Assembly (NCBI GenBank): GCA_023144895.1
Contig: JAGLEV010000083.1
Location: 1 to 38,194 of the forward strand
Length of the DNA stretch: 38,194 nt
Source of the DNA: Thiotrichaceae bacterium
GTDB lineage: Bacteria > Pseudomonadota > Gammaproteobacteria > Thiotrichales > Thiotrichaceae
Direction: 5' to 3'
Part shown: positions 9,709 through 18,462 of the stretch, piece after piece
Layout: every line of letters begins with the position of its first letter
Numbering within the stretch: position 1 is the stretch's first letter
Notes under the pieces: generated by a model
The model's input: only the letters and a program-made list of their open reading frames with translations
Told to the model about the DNA's origin: nothing
Databases searched by the model: none
Position numbers and translations under genes: made by a program

Positions 9709-10500
9709 ATGAAAACATTCTTTAAAGTACTAGCAAGTATTATTGGCATTTGCGCCATTATCTTTGTTGCTATCCTATTCATGACTTCAGGAATAACAAA
9801 GGTCACTGATAAATTCTTTTCCTCAGTAAAAGCCAACGACTATGATACTGCTTACACTTATCTAGCCAATGATTTTAAAAAGAATATAACCAAGGAAAAA
9901 TTAAAAGAATATTTAACACAGCACTCTCTTAATCATTACAAAACAGCAAGATGGAATAGTCGCTCCATCCGAAATGGACGTGGTAAGCTTGTTGGCTCAA
10001 TAACAACGAATGAAGGTAGCGTAATACCTTTATTGCTGAGCTTTATCAAAGAAGATGATCAATGGAAAATTTATTCTATTGAAAGGGAATCTTCTGGCAT
10101 GATTATAAAAAAAGTACAAACCAAAACCAACTTACCCAGTGAAGATGAACAGGTTAAATTAGTTAGCGAGTCTATGCATATTTTTGCAATGGCTGTAAAA
10201 GAGCAAGATATGAGCATTCTACACAAGGGTGTCTCTAACCTCTGGCGGAAACAAAATACAGTAGAGCAGTTTGAGGGTCACTTTAAAGGTTTCTATCAAC
10301 TCAAGGGAGGGCTTTTAGTGCTTGATAAAATGTCACCTCGATTCTCAGAAAAAGCCTCGATCAATAGTGATGGTCTATTGATACTAAAAGGTAGCTATAT
10401 GAGCAAGCCAGGTCAAGTGAATTTTGCCTATAAGTATGTTCATGAGGGCTTGAGCTGGAAACTACTAGGGATCAATATTAATATTGAGAAGGCTTTGTAG
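9709..10500 (+). CDS. Membrane-anchored protein with two tandem NTF2-like (DUF4878/DUF4019-like) domains
   Basis: 263 residues. One N-terminal hydrophobic helix (about 5-27) acts as a signal anchor. Two domains of similar predicted fold follow. Domain 1 (about 31-126) has the typical opening KFFSSVKANDYDTAYTYL and closing DDQWKIYSIE. Domain 2 (about 147-258) opens with VSESMHIFAMAVKEQDM and closes with GLSWKLLGININ. This pattern of a helix pair followed by a curved sheet ending in W-K-hydrophobic-hydrophobic is that of small periplasmic NTF2-like modules. No catalytic residues are evident and no function is known. It stands alone, followed by a 12-bp hairpin, and is not obviously tied to the nap operon downstream. 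Confidence 0.65.
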   Translation: MKTFFKVLASIIGICAIIFVAILFMTSGITKVTDKFFSSVKANDYDTAYTYLANDFKKNITKEKLKEYLTQHSLNHYKTARWNSRSIRNGRGKLVGSITTNEGSVIPLLLSFIKEDDQWKIYSIERESSGMIIKKVQTKTNLPSEDEQVKLVSESMHIFAMAVKEQDMSILHKGVSNLWRKQNTVEQFEGHFKGFYQLKGGLLVLDKMSPRFSEKASINSDGLLILKGSYMSKPGQVNFAYKYVHEGLSWKLLGININIEKAL

Positions 10501-10510
10501 CACAAGCATT

Positions 10511-10540
10511 TTGATCAGTTTCAAATTGGAAACTGATCAA
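10511..10540 (+). terminator. 12-bp hairpin after the NTF2-like protein gene
   Basis: Perfect inverted repeat TTGATCAGTTTC (10511-10522) and GAAACTGATCAA (10529-10540) with a 6-base loop, 10 bases after the stop codon at 10500. No long T-run follows, but position and stem strength suggest a terminator. Confidence 0.5.
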
Positions 10541-10877
10541 CCTTTGATAAGAATCAGAATTATGAAAGACTCTGCTTCAATAGCACAATGATATTTATCA
10601 AAATACCTAAAAAATGCACCAGAAAAACTAACAAAATACTGACAATTATTTTCTTTTTAGTCGCTAATTAATACTCCAACCCCCCCTTTTAGCTTTTACC
10701 CTCCAATAGTGACCTTTCCTAACAACAACGACACTTTCACCGCTAAGCCTAAGTTTTTCCTACCTAAAAACAAATCGACCACAGGTAAAAGCAACCACAA
10801 ACCAATCGATAAGAATAAAACTACGAATAGACTATTACTAATAAAATCAATTTCTTATCGAAAGAAAATCCCACCGT

Positions 10878-10895
10878 TAATCATCTACATGATTA
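10878..10895. promoter_or_regulatory. Perfect dyad upstream of the nap FNR box
   Basis: TAATCAT (10878-10884) and ATGATTA (10889-10895) are separated by CTAC. The 7-4-7 symmetry is that of a dimeric regulator site, centred about 71 bases upstream of the predicted nap transcription start. It could bind a second regulator, such as a NarP-type or CRP/FNR-family protein. It does not match the NarL/NarP heptamer well, so the regulator is unknown. Confidence 0.35.
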
Positions 10896-10909
10896 CAATC
10901 CATAAAACC

Positions 10910-10951
10910 TTGATCTAGGTTAAGATCAAATATCACAAAAACAAGTATATT
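10910..10951 (+). promoter_or_regulatory. FNR/Anr-type box and -10 element of the nap operon
   Basis: TTGAT-CTAG-GTTAA (10910-10923) matches the FNR/Anr consensus TTGAT-N4-ATCAA with a degenerate right half. TATATT (10946-10951) is a good -10. The predicted start near 10958 puts the box centre at -41.5, exactly the class II FNR activation position. This implies induction of nap under low oxygen. An overlapping dyad TTGATC/GATCAA extends the box to 10929. Confidence 0.6.
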
Positions 10952-11029
10952 AGAAAATTGCAATACAATAATTTATTAATAGACTCCCTACTCATAATAG
11001 GACTTGTCACTAGAACATGATGATTTTTT

Positions 11030-11539
11030 ATGGCAGAACCTGACTTACAACGACGGGCTTTTTTTCGAGGACGCATTAGCCCTCAATATAATAAAGTAGC
11101 CATACGTCCACCTTGGTCACTACCGATTGATCAGTTTATAGAGCAATGTGATCGTTGTGATGAATGTACTCATGCCTGCCCTGAAAATATTATTTTTAGA
11201 GGTGATGCGGGTTTTCCTGAGGTGAATTTTGCTAAGGGAGAATGTACATTTTGTGGGAAATGTGTCGATAGCTGTGACGCGGATGCATTTTCGACCAAGA
11301 GCAATCAATCAGAAAATAATGCTTGGGATTTACAGGTCACTGTTCTGTCATCTTGCTTATCTATTAATAGAGTCACTTGTCGTACTTGTGGTGATCATTG
11401 TGATGCTAATGCAATCCGCTTCAAGTTACAGGTCGGTGGAATTGCGGAACCTATGATACAAAATGATCGTTGTACTGGTTGTGGGGCTTGCGTGTATGTA
11501 TGCCCGAGCCAGTCCTTAGAAATAAAAAAGAGCCATTAG
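11030..11539 (+). CDS. napF: Ferredoxin-type protein NapF
   Basis: 169 residues. Cytoplasmic iron-sulfur protein that in E. coli interacts with NapA and is thought to help its maturation. Four cysteine clusters are visible: C40/C43/C46/C50, C72/C75/C78/C82, C109/C117/C120/C124 (the NapF-type CRTCGDHCDANAI) and C148/C151/C154/C158. The conserved N-terminal RRAFFRGR motif is present. It is the first gene of the operon, with the FNR-type promoter about 70 bases upstream; the ATG lacks a strong ribosome binding site. napD follows within 31 bases. Confidence 0.93.
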   Translation: MAEPDLQRRAFFRGRISPQYNKVAIRPPWSLPIDQFIEQCDRCDECTHACPENIIFRGDAGFPEVNFAKGECTFCGKCVDSCDADAFSTKSNQSENNAWDLQVTVLSSCLSINRVTCRTCGDHCDANAIRFKLQVGGIAEPMIQNDRCTGCGACVYVCPSQSLEIKKSH

Positions 11540-11569
11540 AACTTGATGTTAAATAGCGCGGATAAAGTA

Positions 11570-11845
11570 ATGACAGACAACAATAAAACACCTGAAACAA
11601 TCAGTATCTGTGGTGTTATGGCACAAGTTTTACCTGAAAGAATGGCAGAAGTTGAACCAGAAATGCTCGCCATTCCAGGGCTAGAAATTCATAAAATCAG
11701 TGATGATGGAAAAGTTGTCATTACCGTTGAATCTGGTAGCTATAGAGACACAGGTGATCGCATCAGTGCATTACAAAAACTTAAAGGTGTTTTATCAGCG
11801 TCGATGATTTACCAGCACACTGAAACCTTAGAAGACGAAGCTTAA
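11570..11845 (+). CDS. napD: NapA signal-peptide-binding chaperone NapD
   Basis: 91 residues from ATG 11570. NapD-family proteins bind the Tat signal peptide of NapA and hold back export until cofactor insertion. The fold core is visible: SICGVMAQVLPERMAEVEPEM, then IPGLEIHKISDDGKVVITVES and GVLSASMIYQH, close in length to the 87-residue E. coli protein. The frame is open to TTG 11543 and ATG 11546, but GGATAAAG upstream of 11570 and family length favour the later start. Confidence 0.9.
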   Translation: MTDNNKTPETISICGVMAQVLPERMAEVEPEMLAIPGLEIHKISDDGKVVITVESGSYRDTGDRISALQKLKGVLSASMIYQHTETLEDEA

Positions 11846-11932
11846 TACAAGCTCATCGTTTAAACCCATTATTTAAGAACTGCTTCAGCTCAGCGCGACG
11901 CGACTGAGTTAAACCGATTAGGAGTCATTTTC

Positions 11933-14464
11933 ATGAAAAGACGTGATTTTATTAAAAGCAATGCCGTTGCCGCCGTTGCTTCAGCCGCTGGGGTAAGCAT
12001 CTCTGGCTTACAAACAGCACAAGCGGATAGCTCTATTCGCTGGGATAAGGCAGCCTGCCGTTTTTGTGGCACAGGCTGTTCTGTACTAGTCGGTACAAAA
12101 GATGGTCGTGTTGTGGCAACACAGGGAGACCCTGATGCACCAGTAAACCGTGGTTTAAACTGTATCAAAGGTTATTTCCTCTCTAAAATTATGTACGGAA
12201 AAGATCGTTTAACGACACCGTTACTGCGTAAAAAAGGAGGAAAGTATGATAAAGAAGGTGATTTCACACCCGTTTCTTGGGAAGAAGCCTTTGATGTCAT
12301 GGAAGAAAAGTTTAAAACGGCTCTGAAAAAAGACCTGAAAACTAATGAAGGAAAAAAGCCTGAAGAAATTGTTTCTACTGTCGGTATGTTTGGCTCTGGT
12401 CAGTGGACACTTTGGGAAGGCTACGCGGCTTCTAAGTTATTCAAAGCAGGTTTTCGTTCTAACAATATCGACCCCAATGCTCGTCACTGTATGGCATCTG
12501 CGGTTGCTGGTTTCATTCGTACCTTTGGTGCTGATGAGCCTATGGGTTGTTATGATGATTTAGAACATGCCGATGCATTTGTGCTTTGGGGTTCTAACAT
12601 GGCAGAGATGCACCCTATTCTCTGGACTCGTTTAACAGACCGCCGCTTAACAGGTAAAGGTGTTAAAGTTGCCGTGCTATCAACGTTTGAGCATCGTAGT
12701 TTTGACTTGGCTGATTTGCCCATTATCTTTAATCCTCAGTCTGATCTCGCAATGCTTAACTATATTGCCAACTACATCATCCAAAATGATGCAGTGAATG
12801 AAGATTTCGTTAAAAAGCATGTGAATTTCCGTAAAGGTAATGAAGATATTGGTTATGGTCTTCGTCCTACACATCCTCTAGAAAAAGCCGCTAAAAATGC
12901 TAAGAAAGCGGGTGGCTCTCAAGAGATGTCTTTTGAAGATTTCAAAAAATATGTTAGTGAATACACTCTAGAAAAAGCACATGAAATCTCTGGTGTACCA
13001 AAAGAACAACTCGTAGAGCTAGCAAAAATCTACGCTGATCCTAAGAAGAAAGTTGTTTCTTATTGGACAATGGGATTCAACCAGCATACTCGTGGTGCTT
13101 GGGCTAATAACCTGATGTACAATGTCCATCTATTAACAGGTAAAATCTCTGAACCTGGTAGTGGTCCATTCTCACTCACAGGTCAACCTTCTGCTTGTGG
13201 TACAGCGCGTGAAGTGGGAACTTTCTCACATCGTTTACCTGCTGACTTAGTGGTTAAGAAAAAGTCGCATCGTGATTTTGCGGAGAAAACGTGGAAAATA
13301 CCCGAAGGCACCATTCCTGGGAAAGTGGGCTACCACGCCGTTGAACAAAATCGTATGCTGAAAGATGGCAAGCTCAATGCGTATTGGGTGCAGTGCAATA
13401 ACAATATGCAGGCTGCCGCAAATCTTAATGAAGAAACGTATCCGGGTTATCGTAACCCTAAAAACTTCATCGTAGTTTCTGACCCTTACCCTACAGTAAC
13501 CGCAATGGCAGCCGATTTGATTCTGCCAACAGCCATGTGGACAGAAAAAGAAGGGGCTTATGGTAATGCTGAGCGTCGTACTCAATTCTGGAGACAGCAA
13601 GTTGAAGCACCCGGTGAAGCAAAGTCTGATATGTGGCAAGTCGTTGAATTCTCAAAACGCTTTAAAGTAGAAGATGTTTGGCCTGCTGATTTAATCGCAA
13701 AACAGCCTGAAATTGCAGGAAAAACACTGTACGAAGTTCTTTATAAAAATGGCAATGTTGATAAATACCCTAAGCAGGAAGTGAAAGACACTGCCGGGAA
13801 TGTTTATGGCAATAGTGAAATGGATGATTTTGGTTTCTACATCCAAAAAGGTCTATTTGAAGAATATCGCTACTTCGGCACACATGGCCCGAAAAAAGGA
13901 CATGATTTAGCTGAATTTGATGCTTACCATAAGGCACGGGGTCTACGTTGGCCTGTGGTTAATGGTAAAGAAACATTATGGCGCTATCGTGAGGGCTATG
14001 ATCCATTCGTTGAGAAAGGTTCTGAGGTTCAGTTCTACGGTAAAAAGGACAATAAAGCATGGATTTTTGCTCTACCGTATGAAAAACCTCCAGAGATGCC
14101 AGATAAAGAATTTGATATGTGGCTATGTACTGGTCGTGTTCTTGAGCATTGGCATTCAGGCTCTATGACTCGTCGTGTACCTGAGCTATATCGTGCCGTT
14201 CCTGATGCCGTCATTTTTATGCACCCAGATGATGCAAAAAAGCGTGGCTTACAACGTGGCATGGCTGCTAAGGTGATTAGTCGTCGTGGTGAAATTGTCG
14301 CTAATGTTGAAACACGTGGACGTAATAAGCCACCCAAGGGCTTAGTATTTGTACCATGGTTTGATGCAAGCCGCTTGATCAACAAAGTAACACTTGATGC
14401 AACCTGTCCTATCTCAAAAGAAACAGATTACAAAAAGTGTGCAATCAAGATAGTTAAGGCTTAA
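11933..14464 (+). CDS. napA: Periplasmic nitrate reductase catalytic subunit NapA
   Basis: 843 residues. Bis-MGD molybdoenzyme that reduces nitrate to nitrite in the periplasm with electrons from NapB. A Tat signal carries KRRDFIK at residues 2-8 and likely cleavage after AQA near 31. The [4Fe-4S] cluster ligands are C42, C45, C49 and C77. C186 in the ARHCMASAV block is the expected molybdenum ligand and is encoded by TGT, not a selenocysteine codon. C-terminal conserved blocks include [22 protein letters not shown] and [13 protein letters not shown]. Slightly longer than the E. coli protein (828). AGGAG before the ATG supports the start. The operon order F-D-A-G-H-B-C equals that of E. coli. 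Confidence 0.97.
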   Translation: MKRRDFIKSNAVAAVASAAGVSISGLQTAQADSSIRWDKAACRFCGTGCSVLVGTKDGRVVATQGDPDAPVNRGLNCIKGYFLSKIMYGKDRLTTPLLRKKGGKYDKEGDFTPVSWEEAFDVMEEKFKTALKKDLKTNEGKKPEEIVSTVGMFGSGQWTLWEGYAASKLFKAGFRSNNIDPNARHCMASAVAGFIRTFGADEPMGCYDDLEHADAFVLWGSNMAEMHPILWTRLTDRRLTGKGVKVAVLSTFEHRSFDLADLPIIFNPQSDLAMLNYIANYIIQNDAVNEDFVKKHVNFRKGNEDIGYGLRPTHPLEKAAKNAKKAGGSQEMSFEDFKKYVSEYTLEKAHEISGVPKEQLVELAKIYADPKKKVVSYWTMGFNQHTRGAWANNLMYNVHLLTGKISEPGSGPFSLTGQPSACGTAREVGTFSHRLPADLVVKKKSHRDFAEKTWKIPEGTIPGKVGYHAVEQNRMLKDGKLNAYWVQCNNNMQAAANLNEETYPGYRNPKNFIVVSDPYPTVTAMAADLILPTAMWTEKEGAYGNAERRTQFWRQQVEAPGEAKSDMWQVVEFSKRFKVEDVWPADLIAKQPEIAGKTLYEVLYKNGNVDKYPKQEVKDTAGNVYGNSEMDDFGFYIQKGLFEEYRYFGTHGPKKGHDLAEFDAYHKARGLRWPVVNGKETLWRYREGYDPFVEKGSEVQFYGKKDNKAWIFALPYEKPPEMPDKEFDMWLCTGRVLEHWHSGSMTRRVPELYRAVPDAVIFMHPDDAKKRGLQRGMAAKVISRRGEIVANVETRGRNKPPKGLVFVPWFDASRLINKVTLDATCPISKETDYKKCAIKIVKA

Positions 14465-14469
14465 TCGTC

Positions 14470-15330
14470 ATGAACAAGTCCAGACGTAAATTTTTAACGG
14501 ACTCCGTTAGAACGGTCAGCACCGTAGGATTAGCTGCATTAGGTCTGGGCTTGTATGCACGACAAACAAGTGCATCATTACCTGCTCAAGCCATTCGTCC
14601 ACCCGGTGCAATTGCCGAGGAAGATTTTCTTGGAGCCTGTGTGCGTTGTGGTTTATGTGTGCGTGACTGTCCTTATGACACCTTGCACTTAGCGGAACTA
14701 GGTAGTGCTGTTGCTAATGGCACGCCCTACTTTATTGCTCGACAAACACCGTGTGAAATGTGTGAAGACATTCCTTGTGTTGTTGCTTGTCCAACGGGTG
14801 CATTAGATCATAGTCTCACCAATATTGATGATGCACGTATGGGCTTGGCGGTTGTTATTGACAAGGAAGGCTGTATTGCATTCCAAGGTTTACGTTGCGA
14901 AGTTTGTTACAACGTCTGCCCTGTACGCGATAAAGCAATCACATTAGATACACGTCATAATAAACGAACAGGAATGCATGCTTATCAAGTCCCTGTTGTT
15001 CATTCTGATGCCTGTACAGGCTGTGGAAAATGTGAAGAAGCTTGTATTGTTGATGGTGAATCTGCCATTAAAATTGTTCCTATGCGCTTAGCACAATCGG
15101 GAGGATCTCCTCATTATCGACTAGGCTGGGAAGAGAAAAAGCAAGCAGGCGGCTCTTTAGTCACTCCTGATGTTAAACATGAATACAATTTGCCTGATGA
15201 TTTAGATTACGACTATTCAGGTAAAGGGCTCATTAAAAAAGGTGAAGAAAAGACAGGAGATGCTGAACAAAATGACACCCCATTTTCATCCAATCCACTC
15301 GATACCTTAAACCGTAAAGGGGGTCTGTGA
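14470..15330 (+). CDS. napG: Quinol dehydrogenase ferredoxin subunit NapG
   Basis: 286 residues. Tat-exported iron-sulfur protein that, with NapH, passes electrons from quinol to the nap system. The Tat motif SRRKFL is at 4-9. Four clusters are visible: C57/C60/C63/C67, C95/C98/C103/C107, C143/C146/C150 with C135 nearby, and C182/C185/C188/C192. About 50 residues of hydrophilic C-terminal extension (after about 235) make it longer than E. coli NapG (231). The start is 5 bases after the napA stop, and the gene overlaps the napH start codon, indicating translational coupling. Confidence 0.93.
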   Translation: MNKSRRKFLTDSVRTVSTVGLAALGLGLYARQTSASLPAQAIRPPGAIAEEDFLGACVRCGLCVRDCPYDTLHLAELGSAVANGTPYFIARQTPCEMCEDIPCVVACPTGALDHSLTNIDDARMGLAVVIDKEGCIAFQGLRCEVCYNVCPVRDKAITLDTRHNKRTGMHAYQVPVVHSDACTGCGKCEEACIVDGESAIKIVPMRLAQSGGSPHYRLGWEEKKQAGGSLVTPDVKHEYNLPDDLDYDYSGKGLIKKGEEKTGDAEQNDTPFSSNPLDTLNRKGGL

Positions 15331-16205
15331 TGAAATCAGCTAGTGGTAAAGTCGGCTCAGAAGCAATTGAATCAAAAGGCTGGATTGGAGCACATAAATG
15401 GTTGTTATTACGACGTTTTAGCCAACTCACTATTTTAGCTTTATTCTTATTGAGTCCTTGGCTCGCCAAATTAACCGAAGTCTGGTTAATTAAAGGTAAT
15501 TTAGCCAGTAGTTTAACCTTAAATATCATTCCATTAACAGACCCCTATGTCTTACTACAGTCTATTGTCGCAGGACAATGGCCGATTAGTACAGGATTTA
15601 TTGGGGCATTTATTATTGCTGCCTTCTATTTCATTATTGGCGGACGGGTTTATTGTAGCTGGGTTTGTCCAATCAATATTGTTACTGATGTTGCCGCATG
15701 GCTACGAGATAAATTAAAGCTCAAAGGTGGCGTGACAATGAACCGTCACACACGCTTTTGGATACTCGGTTTTACCTTATTACTGTCATTACTTACAGGA
15801 ACATTAGCATGGGAACTGATTAATCCAGTCTCCATTGTCTTTCGTAGTTTGATCTTTGGCATGGGTTTAGCGTGGGGGATGATTTTAGCTATTTTCCTAC
15901 TTGATTTTGCGGTAAGTCGACGAGCTTGGTGTGGTCACCTCTGTCCTGTCGGTGCTTTTTATAGCCTATTAGGTAAGAAAAGCCTCATTCGTGTTGATGC
16001 CTATCAGCGAGAAAAATGTGATGACTGTATGGACTGCTTTATTGTCTGCCCTGAACAACAAGTAATAAAACAGCCACTGAAAGGGGCTGACAAAGGAATA
16101 TCTTCAATCATTAACTCAAGCCAATGTACCAACTGTGGACGTTGTATTGATGTCTGTGCTGAAGATGTTTTTAAATTCAATTCAAAATTAAAGAAATCAA
16201 ACTAG
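15330..16205 (+). CDS. napH: Quinol dehydrogenase membrane component NapH
   Basis: 291 residues from ATG 15330, which overlaps the napG stop by one base (TGATG); a GTG at 15327 is the alternative. Polytopic inner-membrane protein with about four helices that takes electrons from quinol together with NapG. It carries the two family CxxxCP motifs (C109/C113 in CSWVCP and C201/C205 in CGHLCP) and two C-terminal [4Fe-4S] motifs, C230/C233/C236/C240 and C266/C269/C272/C276. A G-rich AAAGGGGG stretch before the start serves as ribosome binding site. Confidence 0.94.
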   Translation: MKSASGKVGSEAIESKGWIGAHKWLLLRRFSQLTILALFLLSPWLAKLTEVWLIKGNLASSLTLNIIPLTDPYVLLQSIVAGQWPISTGFIGAFIIAAFYFIIGGRVYCSWVCPINIVTDVAAWLRDKLKLKGGVTMNRHTRFWILGFTLLLSLLTGTLAWELINPVSIVFRSLIFGMGLAWGMILAIFLLDFAVSRRAWCGHLCPVGAFYSLLGKKSLIRVDAYQREKCDDCMDCFIVCPEQQVIKQPLKGADKGISSIINSSQCTNCGRCIDVCAEDVFKFNSKLKKSN

Positions 16206-16214
16206 AGAGGTAGT

Positions 16215-16847
16215 ATGATGAAAAATAAAGTGATCTTAAGTATAACGCTAAGCCTAATAATGCTTGGCTTTAGTAGCAACCTATTCGCAGAGGATAAAAA
16301 AGAAGCAACGGCTGAGGAAAAAACTACCTCATCGAAACCAGCAACCCATAAGGTAGAAAAAAAAGCTAAATCTGAAGAAAAAACATCTGAAACGAAAGAA
16401 ACTAAAACAGAAGAAAATGTTGTTGAAAAAACACCTGCACCTGCAAAGAAAAAGTTTACTCCCAGCACTCCATTTACTGGAGTCCACTCTTTACGTGGTG
16501 AAAGTGAACTCATTGCTCCAGCAGAAGCAACGCATACAAAACAATCACCTTCAGATCGCCCACCCATTGCTCGTAATTATTTCCAGCAACCTCCTTTAGT
16601 GCCTCATCGTATACGTGGCTATAAAATTACAATCAACAATAATAAGTGTATGTCTTGTCATAGTTGGAAAAATTACAAGAAAGCACGTGCAACGAAAGTC
16701 AGCCAAACTCACTTCGCAGACCGCGATGGTAATGCTCAATCAACACTGGCAGCACGACGTTATTTTTGCAACCAGTGCCATGTGCCACAAGTCGATGCTA
16801 AACCATTGATTGAAAATTCATTTAAGCCCGTTAGTCAACTAAAATAA
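16215..16847 (+). CDS. napB: Diheme cytochrome c NapB with extended lysine/glutamate-rich linker
   Basis: 210 residues. Small electron-transfer subunit that delivers electrons to NapA. A Sec signal (1-25, cleavage after FA) is followed by a low-complexity stretch rich in Lys, Glu, Thr and Ala (about 26-80). The conserved NapB core follows: QPPLVPH (likely axial His131), heme 1 CMSCH (145-149), SQTHF (likely axial His166) and heme 2 CNQCH (185-189) in RRYFCNQCHVPQ. E. coli NapB has 149 residues and no such linker. Ribosome binding site GAGG (16206-16209). The ATG at 16218 is an alternative start. Confidence 0.93.
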   Translation: MMKNKVILSITLSLIMLGFSSNLFAEDKKEATAEEKTTSSKPATHKVEKKAKSEEKTSETKETKTEENVVEKTPAPAKKKFTPSTPFTGVHSLRGESELIAPAEATHTKQSPSDRPPIARNYFQQPPLVPHRIRGYKITINNNKCMSCHSWKNYKKARATKVSQTHFADRDGNAQSTLAARRYFCNQCHVPQVDAKPLIENSFKPVSQLK

Positions 16848-16865
16848 CCTGAGAAGGAGTTAAAG

Positions 16866-17453
16866 ATGTTTGGAAGAACAAAGCGGTTCTTAGGTAAACG
16901 CTCCGCCATGACTGTTGTGGTTATTGGCTTTGTTGCAGGTGTAATTTTTTGGGGTGGCTTTAATACCACGCTAGAAATGACGAATACAGAATCTTTTTGT
17001 ATTTCCTGTCATGAAATGAAAGACAATGTGTATGTTGAATACCAGCAGACCATTCACTATCAAAATCGTACGGGTGTAAGAGCAACCTGCCCTGACTGCC
17101 ATGTACCCAAAGAGTGGACACATAAAATGGTGCGTAAAATAGAGGCTTCACGTGAGGTCTTCCATAAAATTATGGGCACTGTGAGTACACCAAAGAAGTT
17201 CAGAGACTACCGCCTCACTATGGCTAAAAGCGAATGGCGACGGATGAAAAAAGCAGATTCGAGAGAGTGCCGTAACTGCCATGACTATGGCTCTATGGAC
17301 TACTCAATGCAAAGTCGTCGTGCCTCTCCACAGCATATCGCTGGCTTTAAAGAAGGTAAAACGTGTATTGATTGCCATAAAGGTATTGCACATAAACTAC
17401 CTGACACTCGTTCTATGACACCAGAAGAGCATAAAGAATTTAATATTGATTAA
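16866..17453 (+). CDS. napC: Tetraheme quinol dehydrogenase NapC
   Basis: 195 residues, NapC/NirT family. A single N-terminal membrane helix (about 13-32) anchors a periplasmic domain with four CxxCH hemes at 45-49, 75-79, 135-139 and 167-171. It oxidises quinol and reduces NapB. AAGGAG precedes the ATG. It is the last gene of the operon; no ccm cytochrome maturation genes follow, unlike in E. coli. Having both NapC and NapGH gives two routes from quinol to NapA/NapB. Confidence 0.95.
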   Translation: MFGRTKRFLGKRSAMTVVVIGFVAGVIFWGGFNTTLEMTNTESFCISCHEMKDNVYVEYQQTIHYQNRTGVRATCPDCHVPKEWTHKMVRKIEASREVFHKIMGTVSTPKKFRDYRLTMAKSEWRRMKKADSRECRNCHDYGSMDYSMQSRRASPQHIAGFKEGKTCIDCHKGIAHKLPDTRSMTPEEHKEFNID

Positions 17454-17468
17454 TATTTTTATATGTTG

Positions 17469-17496
17469 CACCGCCTATTAAGAATAATAGGTGGTG
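17469..17496 (+). terminator. Terminator hairpin of the nap operon
   Basis: 11-bp stem (17469-17479 with 17486-17496, one G-T pair), arms CACCGCCTATT and AATAGGTGGTG, loop AAGAAT, 15 bases after the napC stop. The following sequence is A/T-rich but lacks a clean T-run. Confidence 0.6.
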
Positions 17497-17695
17497 ATTA
17501 ATTAGCTAAATAAGACCTCCATCATTAATAACAATACTCATTCAACTAGATAGTGAGATTACAAACAGATTCCTTTGTTTATGAGAATTGCACTAATAGA
17601 GCGAGCGATCACCCAATTAACTCAAGTGCCTTCGATATTTGAGTGCCAGTGAAATGAATCGAATGCGGTAATGTAATATCGACCCTCTTTCTCAC

Positions 17696-18409
17696 TTAAA
17701 ACCAACGTGTCAAATACTCAGGAAAAAGCTGATTACCAATAATATGGTAAGTCGCTCCACTACTGATAATATCCCAAAACTCCCTCGCACTAGGCGCTAG
17801 ATACCAAACAAAGAGCGTCAGCCCCAGCATAGCGCCTGCTTGTATTGGATTACGTCGATCAATTAATTTAAATGCAGTACCAAAAGACCGTTTAATGCGT
17901 CGATTATCAAAATCTACGCTATAAAGCTCGTCTAAAAGCAAGTGTACGATGAAACCAAAAAACATGAAGAAGCCAAAGAACCACGCTATTAGCCGTGTTT
18001 TATCAAATAAGTTAAACATCAGAATGACAACAAGAAAGGAACAAAGTAATGCAATAAGAATGGAGTGCATTGCTCCTCTGTGGGTAGTGTAGCGATGAAA
18101 AATAGCACTGACAGGGTAACGAATGACGAGAAAAGTGAGTACACCCATACCCCATAGCTCGATGACACTCATCTTGTTCTCATATAAAAAGACCACCGTA
18201 AAGGCAGCAATAAACCCAACTAAGGCAAATAATAGCTGACTTGGATAAGAGCGTTTTAAGTCAATATCAGGAAGAATCCCTCCCAATGTTCCTGTTAATG
18301 CCATTGCTAAGGCTTCTGTTTGGCTGATAAAACCAACTTGTAAAAACAGTATTGCATTAAGCCCTGATGCTCCAGCAGCATAGCTAATATGGGTGTTGAA
18401 ATTTGCCAT
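17696..18409 (-). CDS. YdjM-family membrane-bound metal-dependent hydrolase
   Basis: 237 residues. The PF04307-type (YdjM/DUF457) pattern is clear: His7 in MANFNTHISYAAG, GGILPDIDL at about 43-51, FHRYTTHRGAMHS at about 104-116, and HLLLDELYSVDF at about 156-167. These His/Asp residues are the presumed metal ligands. Several hydrophobic helices make it an inner-membrane protein. E. coli YdjM is LexA-regulated; no SOS box was searched for in detail here. The substrate is unknown. It lies 53 bases downstream of the AmpG-type gene on the same strand and may be cotranscribed. Confidence 0.82.
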   Translation of the reverse strand: MANFNTHISYAAGASGLNAILFLQVGFISQTEALAMALTGTLGGILPDIDLKRSYPSQLLFALVGFIAAFTVVFLYENKMSVIELWGMGVLTFLVIRYPVSAIFHRYTTHRGAMHSILIALLCSFLVVILMFNLFDKTRLIAWFFGFFMFFGFIVHLLLDELYSVDFDNRRIKRSFGTAFKLIDRRNPIQAGAMLGLTLFVWYLAPSAREFWDIISSGATYHIIGNQLFPEYLTRWF

Positions 18410-18462
18410 TCATTGACTCTAAAATAATAATTATAATGAGCTGTATTTTAACCAGAATAGCA

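Larger units (their letters stand above)
10541..11029. other. Upstream region of the nap operon
   Basis: About 490 bases. The 3' part holds the nap promoter elements: an FNR/Anr-type box at 10910-10923, a -10 at 10946-10951 and a perfect dyad at 10878-10895. The 5' part is A/T-rich. A 69-codon + strand frame from a GTG at 10709 is lysine/asparagine-rich, lacks a ribosome binding site and runs into the FNR box, so I do not call it. Confidence 0.55.

Noticed and set aside
10709-10918. 69-codon + strand frame starting with GTG upstream of napF; also a hydrophobic - strand stretch in the same place
   Set aside because: The + frame has no ribosome binding site, biased Lys/Asn/Thr composition, and ends inside the FNR box. 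The - strand stretch has no start codon.
13247-13639. 130-codon - strand frame inside napA
   Set aside because: It lies wholly within the conserved napA coding sequence and shows no protein-like motif.
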